Shown one piece after another: positions 50,907 through 64,000 of a stretch of DNA of 64,000 bases. Position 1 is the first letter of the stretch; each line of letters starts with the position of its first letter. The stretch is from the NCBI RefSeq assembly GCF_000247815.1, contig NC_021674.1:29886901-29950900 (forward strand), written 5' to 3'. The position numbers and the translations under genes were made by a program. Under the pieces are notes generated by a model. It was given only the letters and a program-made list of their open reading frames with translations, was not told where the DNA came from and ran no database searches. Source of the stretch: Ficedula albicollis (Eukaryota > Chordata > Aves > Passeriformes > Muscicapidae).

Positions 50907-53900
50907 ATGTTCTTCTATAAAATATTTTTCTTTTGCTCCCTACACACAATCAAAAAGCAGTGAGGAGACTTCAGCTGAATGTGAATGAAAATACTAGTGG
51001 GGGAAAGGGTGCTATTTAAATAACTTATTAATAACTCGTTTCCTTGAAACAAATAAAACAAACAGGTAGGGTTTATATTCAGACTTGACTTCCTCTGAGG
51101 AGGGCAAAGTTTTAAGCGTGGTGCATCACAGAGAAATGGATTGTCTGGTTAGAAAATCCTGATCCCTGCAGCCAAGACACCTGACAAACATCAGAGACTG
51201 TGTTGTACAGAGAGTGGAAAATCACCAGCATGTTCCAGAGCAAGACCAGGTTTGGGGTGGGGAGGGGTGAGGGATGTTAGTTAACCTTGGGTGAAATTAT
51301 AACTGAATGTGCTGGAGACTTTCTGCAACAGAAACTGATTGTATCTTCTGTATAGATAAAATTGGACAGTCAGAAATGTTTCCCTTCTGCTGAAGTTTTT
51401 GCCTGGAGCTGTAATTTACTGCAAATCAGGGGAGTAGCTTTTTTTTCCCCCACTGCTAAAAATATAAGAAGAAATAGAGAGACGTTTTTACTGTAGGACA
51501 AATTTCCAGGGCTAACCATGGAGTCATATGCTCTGGTGCTGTCATGATTAAAATTTTCACTGCTGTCAGAAAACACATTGTACTCTGGCAACACATTTAT
51601 TCTGACACTATTCCCTCTTTTAGGGGCTAATGCTTTGGTTCTCTGTCACATTCATATGCTGAAAACCAGCTGGAGCATCCTGCAGGGAAATATTCTGTAT
51701 TAGGGTTTTTTCAAAGCCTGCTGTGACCACAGAAATCTTTGTGTACTTCACTTCTTTACAAGCTCATTGTGGAAAGAAAAAGTCTTGCCAGAAGGGACAT
51801 CATAAATAATATGAACAAAAGTTTGAAGAGGTAATACACTTCATATTTCAGGATTTATACCAAACCCTAGAAGCTAGAGATTGGATTATGATTTAAAGTA
51901 TGTGGGATAAGAGGTGAAGTTCTCTCATACTTGCATACTGTCGGTTTTATTACTGTTTTTTAAATTTATTAATCCATAAAATGAAGTCCTAAAGAAGGAG
52001 GATTTTATTTTCAAACACTTTAAAATACTTTTTGATTCTCTGCTGTGTTCAGAGATCTATACAGTGCTTTTGTTGATCCAGTTTGAGGTTTAGTTTTGTT
52101 TTGAAACTCAGTGAAATTATAGATATGACCCAGGTACAGGCTTGTCTAAATGTGAACATAAAATTGGCCCATAAACTGCAAAATCTGCTACATTTATTTT
52201 CATCTGCCTGTATTCTGAGGCACCATGTATGCACGCCTGCAGATGTGTCAGCAAGCAAATGTGTCTCTTTCTGAGAAAGTGAATGTCTCTCAGTGAATGG
52301 CTTCACATTATTCCTTACAAAGCTCCTTTGCTGGAGTTGCTGTGAAAGAGTCACTGAACTGAAAAAAACCCATAATTGCCCAGACTTTTATTTACTGATT
52401 GTCAGCTGATTGAATGCAGTTCATTCAATCCCAGGCTAATCAAGTCCTGAAGAAACACTGCAATGAACAAGTTCTGACCCAAGTGTTTTCTCATTTCATT
52501 TAAGCTTTTACAAAATCCTGTTCAAAGGACATTCTAATGGAAATAAAGCTTAATCCCTAGTGGAAGTTACCCAAACAAAATATTTAGTAGAAGCAGACAT
52601 TTCAAGCTACTTTCACTGATGGGCCAAGATCAGAGAACTTTTCAGTATTTCAGTTTCTCTTCACCCTGGGAATGACATTTTCTTTAATTTAAAACAAAAT
52701 GTACTATAATAAAAATACAGCAACCAGAAACACTCTGAAAAGAGAAAGAAATGCTTTTTCCTCCCTAAAACTCTTTCAGGGCAAATTCACCTGTGTTTTC
52801 CTTTGTTTTCTTGTAGAGTGAAAGGGCTTCTTCCAATCATCATGTTTTGGAATTCCTACTGAGGCAGCAATTGCTGTCACACTGGCAGAGGCACACAGGG
52901 TGGATGAGAGCCCCTTTTGGCTCTCCATGACCACTTTGTAAAACACAGTCAGTAAATCTGATTAAAAGTAGCGCTGGGATTGCAGAAGCGTCCAGTTACT
53001 GAAAATATTATAACACCTCTTGACTGCAGATCAAGTTTTCTGCTTGTAAGCACATTTTACTGCGGTGATTTGTTCAGACAAACAGCTGAGTTTTTATTTC
53101 CACGTAACATTTTTGCATTTGTCAAAGGTTATGGGGCTTCTTTCTGGATTTGTGGGTTTGGAAGAGCCTGGCCTCTTCTCCTGGTACTTGGCAGCGCTGC
53201 CAAGGTTTACACTCAGTCTCATTACTTATACCTCATTCTGAGAGAAGAAGGATTATGGCTGAAGTGGGTGATGCTGATGTGTTTGCTCTTTCAGAAAATA
53301 CCAGCTTGCACCATCAAAACCTCAAATTACATTTAGGCTCTCCTTATATTGGCCACTGCCCTCTGCTATACCTTTCTGATGTAACTGCAGACTGTAAAAA
53401 GCTTTCAGCTGGAGCAGCCTTGCCTTAAAAGAGGATGATTTGTGAGTCCACATCTGATGCATTCAGCTTGGTCTGCAAGGGTCCTAAGAAAGATCTTTTT
53501 TTTCCATTTTTTCTTTTGTGGTGTTTAGAGGTAATGAAAGTAAGAATACAAGAGGGTGTGATAGTCTGGGATTTTAGTTGCATATTTTTAGGGTTTCTTG
53601 AATAGATTTAATTTTTAAAGCCATCTCTCTATAAAACAGGGTTGGTGGATTTTTTGTTGTTTTGTTTTGGTTTTTGTGTTTTGGATTGTTGGTTTTTTTC
53701 GGTCCTGAAGCCCTCAGAACATTCTGAAGAGATATTTCGTTCTTAAACTTTTACATAGAATTTGTTTGTACATAATAATCTTTTGATATTGCCAGAGTTC
53801 AAACCTAATGTTGTGTGTCCACCAGTCATTCTATTCCAAAAAAAATAACTGTGCTTTTCATTTGATCTGAATTTCTGGGTGACTGGGTTTTTTGTGAGCC

Positions 53901-54837
53901 TGACTCTCAGAGTACAGCATGCCATCATCTCACATTGTATTATTCCACAGAAAGCTTGGGATGGAGTTACATGTTATGTTGGTCACTGAATTAACCAAGC
54001 TTTTCCCAACAATTATTTTCTTCCCCTGGTAATCACTAGTGACTTTAAAAAAACAAACTATGTTTGGATTCAAAAGACCAGCTCTCAGAGGAGTTAATGT
54101 AATGGCTGTGTTGTAGAAGGCCAAGTGTTCTTTCCTAGTTTAGTCCTTGCTTAACTGCTTTCTTCAAAGCTGAGTATGCTTGGATGTATTCTTTGGTATT
54201 TGAATGTTAGGAAATGGAAAATTAAAAATAATAATGGAGGAAATTCCCATCTGGGAAATCTGTTGTGTATTCAAAGCACCTTTAGTTGCAAGCTTGCACT
54301 TTGTGGCCTTGACGCATATTGTACCTAAAGATCAAGCTTGGATTTGAGCTTTCCCAAGGTTTTCAGTGAGGGGGTGGGAGGCCTGGGAGAGGATTAATTC
54401 AGCTTTGCCTAATTCCATTGCTCTCAGTATTTCTAGTGCCTGGTGCCTGGCCAGATGTTCCCTTTCCAAAAGGAACACAGAGCTTGACTTGGATCTAGAT
54501 CCAGGCCCAAGACTATGATTGTCCCTTTGACTCCTGTGCAGAAATTAAACAGCAGTGAGAAAAGGTGCAAAAAGGATGGCCCTCTGTCTTTTTTGTGCTC
54601 AGTGACTGGGGGAGGGAATGTGCACTCTGTGGAAAAAGCAGTAGTAGAAGAGTTTGCTGAAACTTTCACAAGTGTAAGAAAGTTATTTGGCTCTCTTCTG
54701 GCACAGATAAAATAATAATCTTTGCTGTTCAAAGTACAAGTCTTACAGAAATCTCAATGAAACTGTTGTGACCTGTGTAGGCAGAATTTATGAGCAGCCA
54801 AACAAAGCCCAAATATCACTATGGTCTTCCTATGGAA
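49360..54837. other. Intergenic, one microsatellite, otherwise nothing recognised
   Basis: About 5.5 kb with no recognisable gene. Open frames up to 148 codons (50309-50755, -) overlap frames on the other strand and show no domain. A (TCTA)n microsatellite lies at 50873-50906. Confidence 0.5.
50873..50906. repeat. (TCTA)n tetranucleotide microsatellite
   Basis: About eight uninterrupted TCTA units. Confidence 0.95.
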
Positions 54838-55250
54838 GTGTGGGTCTGAGAGAGCAGCAGCCAAGGAAAGTTTGCAGAAATATCACTCAGATTTATTTCA
54901 ATCATGAAGCCAAGAGGGAGAAGGAGATCTCAGGGCACAGCTACTGACTGGAAGGAGACTTGGCATCATGAGCAAAGGAAGGGCTTCCTAGAATGCTCAG
55001 TACCACTTTGTTTATATACTTTGTAAATAAATGCAAATGTCAGACAGGGAGGAAATCAGCAGTTGATACAAAGTTTGTGTAGTGGCAGGGTAGCACAAAA
55101 GCCTTGTCCATGGGTAATTAGCAGGACAGGTAGTCAGGTGCATTTGCAGTATGCTCCTCCCACGAGCCAGCTGTCCAGGAAGACATCCTGCTTTCCTAGG
55201 TTCCCAGATTCTTAGTGTCTGTGCCATGACCAAACCAACCTGTGGCAAAG
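54838..55250 (-). mobile_element. Probable solo LTR of an endogenous retrovirus
   Basis: On the minus strand the order fits an LTR. A TATA-like box (gtatataaac, + strand about 55010-55020) is followed about 110-120 nt later by an AATAAA signal (+ strand ttatt at about 54893). A short U5-like segment then ends near 'ctctcagacccaca'. No gag, pol or env frame lies on either side, so it would be a solo LTR. Ends and target-site duplication could not be fixed, and the family is not assigned. Confidence 0.5.
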
Positions 55251-55834
55251 CTATAGCAGAGAACAACTCACGGCCACGTGTCTGTGGGTCACAAAGAGCT
55301 GCATGTCTGAGGTCACTTAAAAGCAATTTTTCCAGGTAGTACTTTACTTCTTTCTGCTGTGATGCCATGCAATATAGAAGCAGACCATAATTCAAATTTA
55401 AGAAGATGCTAGAATCTTATCTCTGGCTCGTCTCAACTCTAAGTTAATATTATTTAATAATTTATGTCCTTGATTTGCTGAAAGCCAAAAACTTGTACTT
55501 TTCCCTGTGAGCATGTGCATGTGTTTGGAGCTAATTAACTAATCAAAATGTTTTACAAGAAACATGTAATTTCAATAAACTTTAAAAAAAATGGTCTTGT
55601 TCTTACATCTGTAGTGTTGATCATGGCTGTGAGCTTTCTGGTGGCATTCAGCAGCCCCAAAAGGGCAGTGCAGCTGGCAGGCCAATTTGCAATAGGGGTG
55701 CTTTGTTCTTTTCTACTCATTCACATGTGTTGCATTTGGCACTTGCAAACATCTTTTCAGAAAATGTCCCTAGAGTTTTACTTTCACATTTCTGTAAATT
55801 TCTGTGACATTTGGTGTTACTGATTCTCCTGCTT

Positions 55835-55965
55835 TTCTGGTTCTCCATTTCCCTGAGCATCTTTGTGGCCCTTTCTGGACTCAGTCCAACCCATCTTTCC
55901 ATGCTGAGAGCTCCAGAGCTGGACTCAGTACTCCAGGTGGGGGCTCCCTTATCTCTATGCAAGAG
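55835..55965 (-). mobile_element. CR1 LINE fragment
   Basis: The + strand shows the reverse complement of CR1: 'tttgtggccctttctggact', 'cagtccaacccatctttcc' and then 'agctggactcagtactccag' with 'gtgggggctcc'. The true 3' end is missing, so it is an internal piece. Confidence 0.8.
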
Positions 55966-59851
<3,886 letters not shown>

Positions 59852-59870
59852 AGAGAGAAAGAAAAAAAGA

Positions 59871-62800
59871 GCTTGGAAACCCAGTATCCAAAGGGTTTCA
59901 AAACTTTATTGTATGTGCCAAATATTTCCAGCTGTTATTGCCTTCCACTTATTTCCCACAGCATCTTGGCCTGGGTCTGCTAGTGATCTTTCTTCGTTGA
60001 TGGCATGAGATGTTAGCTGAGCCAATGTTTATGCTGCTCAGAAAGATATTCCTCAAGCCCTACTTCATTAATGATTTTAAAGCTTGTTAACCTGTTTATC
60101 TTCAAAGGGTGGAAGCTTTTAATGCTAAATAAAGTAGATGGCATTTATATAGATTTTGATAATGAATACAATTGGATATCAGACTCCAGTTTGTGTTACA
60201 GACCAGGAGCCATCACATTCTTCAGTTGCTCTCCCTGAGAGGAGGGAGATTACAAACATGGGTGTCTGAAGCAGCATTGCATCTGCTCACTTCAACCCAC
60301 TGAGATTTTCTAATGTACAGCTCCTTCAAAAGAAAACAGTTGCTAAGATATTCAGTAGTGGAGAATTTGGGGATGGCTTGCTATAGCTTCTGTGATCATT
60401 TGTGGATTGCCTGGTGGCAAAGCATACTTTTGTGAGTAGCTTAATTTAATAAAATCTAGATCAGCAAGGGATAGCTTGGATATTGTGGAATCAGCTGCTT
60501 TCTATCATGAAATTTTAGAAAGTCTTATAGGCAAAGCAGTTGCAAAATCTGTTTATATTTTCTTACATATCAGCCAACTGTGCTTTCTGAAAGTCTTGAT
60601 GTCAAGTTACTTAGGTTACTCAAAACCACTGCTTGGTTGATTGACTGCTCTTTGTTGTTTTGGCTTTGAAACATTCATTAGAATGGAAGGAAGTTTTTGC
60701 TTTTATTTTCCACCATTCACATTAGTGCTGCTTGCACTTTATATTTTTTTCTGTTTTGGTGATGAAAACATCCTGCTGGTTAATTGTTGTAAACATTTAC
60801 TTAGCACTTTGCAGTCACTAAAGAATTAATCTCTGTAATGCTGGGTAAGTATTATGTGTATTTTAGAGCTCAAGAGTGTTGATGAGACATACCTAAGGCC
60901 TTAAAGTGTGTCAGTAGTGTAGATGAGGATTTAATTTGAGAACATTACTGTGACTCACTGTAGTTAATGTGCAAGCAGTGTCAGTCTGTGGGTTTGTGTA
61001 TGAGCCAGGATTTGCAGTATTACAGAGATTACATCTTTCTTATTGTTCTAAAGCAGCTCTTTCAGGTTGTGTTCATTTTCCTTTGAGAAGTGGATATTTT
61101 TGAAATCTTGCTTCTATATCACAGAAATGCTAAATTTAATTGAAAGGAAGTTTGATTTGCAGCTAGAGCAAACCATTAACCGTTTCAATATCAGTCCTAG
61201 AAGTTAGACTCCAAAAGGTGAAAATCCCCTCTCCTTCTCCCACTGATGGGACAGAGAGACAACCTGTTCTCTTTCCTGGAAAGATGAGAAAAGCACTGAC
61301 AGAATCGCCATGCAGAAAACCTGGCACTTGCTTTGTTACGAGCAGCTCAGAGCATAAGGCACCACTGAAAGCTCTGGTGTAGCAGAAAAAGCAGCTCATG
61401 GGATATAAAGTTCTTTTATTTCATGTTTGCATGCAACAGTTGTGTTTCTGTTGTTTAAGCTTCCTGACCCAGAATACTACTGGCCTGGACTGTACCAGTT
61501 AAGTATGCGTGACTATTGCTGTGGTTTGGTTTGGGGCTTTTTCCCTCCACACTTTATATTGCTTCACTCTTTCAGAATTTAAGGTAGAACTAAAAAATTG
61601 CTGAAAGAGATACACAGGGTGGGGAAGGGGAAATAATTTTCCAATCACATATTACTTGTTCCTTCCCTTTTCCCTCATCACCATGTCCAGATGTTGCAAA
61701 ATGAAACTTAGAGCTCAAAAATGTAGAAGTTGGGTTTTGCAGCTCAACACCTCGTTTAAAGGTTATTTATTTGAGTGAAGTAACAATGCCAACTAGTGGT
61801 CAGATCCCTCACTGAGAAGAGATTTGGTATTCTAGCAAAGAAAAAAAAATTAGTAAAAATGTATATAAATCACATCTTTTGTAGCAATCACATTACTCAG
61901 CTAAGGAAAAGACTCTAAGTAATGATTTTTGTTTAATAGGACATTTCAATTTGTAACTTAACAAGTGCATCTTTAGGTTAATGACCATGCATTAATACAC
62001 TTTTATGCATTTCTTTTTTTCAAAATTAATTAATCCCACTCAGAATCTGTTCACCTGTGCCAAAACTAAAGAAAGGAGTATGTATTATCTCCATCTTGTT
62101 TCACAGTAGTATCTGCGTTCTTCTTTTCTAAAACAAAAATGTGCATTTAGGCTTGAATTACCTGTTCTGGCTTCTCTTTGAAAGTCCAAGGTTATTCTAA
62201 TAACAAGTGATAATCTTCCAACATCACTAAAGGCTTTTTTCTTTCTCTTCTTCAGCCTTAGGTGTATATCAACTCATTAACGTTGATAAGGTGCTCTGCC
62301 ACAAGTTCCTCTTTATTTTTATTGTTTCTTAATGACACATTTTGCATCAAGATAACTAGATTTGGGGATACATATGTAAATATTACCGGCTGTAATCTCG
62401 ATGCCAATATCCAAATTTAATTATCCTCTTTATATATTAAAGACATAAAACTGTAAAGCAGCTGTTTGGAATTTTGATTTCTTTCAGGCTTTTGGGGTGG
62501 TTGTTTGCCTGGGCTTTTTTCCGCTTTCAAAACCGTGTCCTTCCTATAGTGTTCACCTAGACCTCAATTGTTTTAGTAAACTCATGTGCTGATTAACAAG
62601 ATGATTTCAGTAGATGATGCAGGGAAAGGCACCAATTGGGAAGACAACTCTCTGAGATCTACAGAGTGGTTAAAATTACAGTATCTTTTTACTCTGTCTT
62701 AGCTAGATATTTTCAGTCTGCAGTATGAAGGTGCTGTGTCTTCAGAATCTCCATCCTGCACATCTCTTGATGTGTCTGATGTTGAGGTGCACTCTTCTTT

Positions 62801-64000
62801 CAATATGCAGTGTTCTTTTAGACGTTCTCTGGAGTTTTTCCAGGCCTGACTATCTACCTACCTGACTTTTGAAAAGCTAGATTTGCATGTGTTATCAGGT
62901 ACTTATAATTATTAATTTTGCATTCATAACAATTTTGAGCATACCTATGCCATTCATCATGTTTCATGGTTTCTTCAGATAAAAGTTACCTTGTATGTCC
63001 TGTGAAGTCAGTAGTTTGTGTGTAGTTCTTACTCCTTTAAATGCAACACCTGTATTTTATTTTATCCAAAGGCAAGCCAGGTTCATTTCTCTGATGCTTA
63101 GTGAACTTTGGATCGATTCCTTGATCTCACATTTCACTGCAATGCTGAGATTGGAAGCTCTGATTCACTTTGAGCTGCAGAAAAATGTGGGTCACACTTA
63201 CAGGAAATATTTGGGGGGCTATTTTTGTTTTGTGCTAGAGCTCCAAATCCTTCTTCCCCTTCTGGCAGGCTTCTGTACACACTGTCCCCTTTCACCATGG
63301 AATAGCCCAGACAGAAAACTCCCTTCTCCTTCCTGCAGCATCAGCCTGCTTATGGCACTGCTGAGTGTCAGATTTGTATGAGCATTCTCATCCAACATGG
63401 TACTTCACCTCTGCTTCCACCTCTCTAACAGATATGTACTGACCTGGATCTTCAGAGCACCATACACTGTAAGGCAATTCTGAAGTTTCCTCTGTGTTTT
63501 GGAGGAGTGTGAGAATGAATCTTCAATGTGAGGATGAATTTTCTCAGTCACTGCTCTCGCTCCAGACCTTACTTGTTCAGTGCTGGCAAACCCAGAAGGC
63601 ACATTTATATAAGCCACACTTGTATTGTTAATTTACTTTTTAATCTGTGACTACTTCAAAGATCATTTACTAACAACCTTCACAGAAACAGCTTTCTAGC
63701 ATTACTGCTGAATTTGGAAGTTCTCCATAGTGCTCAGTTATCTCAGACCTGGTTTTTTGCTTTTTCTCTCTTTGACTCCAAGCTCCATGGTTTGCATATT
63801 GCTTTTATTCTCCACTTCAATTTTACTTAATTTCAGCTGAGAGACATCAAACGCTGGCTGCATTTCTGGATATATGTATTTCCTGCTTTCTTGCCCTTTG
63901 TAGCCTGAAGGCAGCCTAAGTTCATAATTGAACTACAGGCAAGATGGGAAAAGAGAACTGTTTGTTCCATGAACTCAGCAGCATTAACCATTAACTATGC
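59871..64000. other. Intergenic, nothing recognised
   Basis: About 4 kb of AT-rich sequence. Chance frames reach 128 codons (62995-63381, +) with no recognisable domain. I looked for SAYSD1, which I recall lying downstream of KCNK5 in mammals, and did not see it. Confidence 0.5.

Overview
The window looks like a bird nuclear genome. It carries exons 2-5 of a KCNK5 (TASK-2) two-pore-domain potassium channel gene, with short introns (0.8-1.4 kb). It also carries several CR1 LINE 3' ends with the typical avian terminus close to ATTCTATGAT. No prokaryotic or organellar feature is visible. The species cannot be read from the sequence.

Layout: 1-5702 is intron 1 of KCNK5; exon 1, with the start codon and first transmembrane segment, lies upstream of the window. 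Coding exons 2-5 lie on the + strand at 5703-5814, 7216-7382, 8468-8636 and 9450-10264. They join in frame across GT-AG introns and give 420 residues with both pore loops, transmembrane segments M2-M4 and a long cytoplasmic tail. A probable long 3'UTR runs from 10265 to about 14635 and ends at a canonical poly(A) signal preceded by a Pumilio-type element.

From about 14.6 kb to the end I find no convincing gene. This gene-poor stretch holds degraded CR1 and CR1/L3-like LINE fragments, one probable minus-strand LTR near 54.8-55.25 kb, microsatellites and two C homopolymers. One of these is 754 uninterrupted C residues at 59058-59811, flanked by A25 and a short spacer plus A30.

The most unusual pattern is a cluster of about 15 direct, head-to-tail, mostly two-copy duplications. 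Units are 37-176 bp and copies are nearly identical. All lie between 17.5 and 49.4 kb, with none seen in the KCNK5 part or in the last 14.6 kb. They are either a burst of young micro-duplications or false duplications from assembling two haplotypes. I saw no previously undescribed gene system; almost all remaining open reading frames look like chance frames in non-coding DNA.
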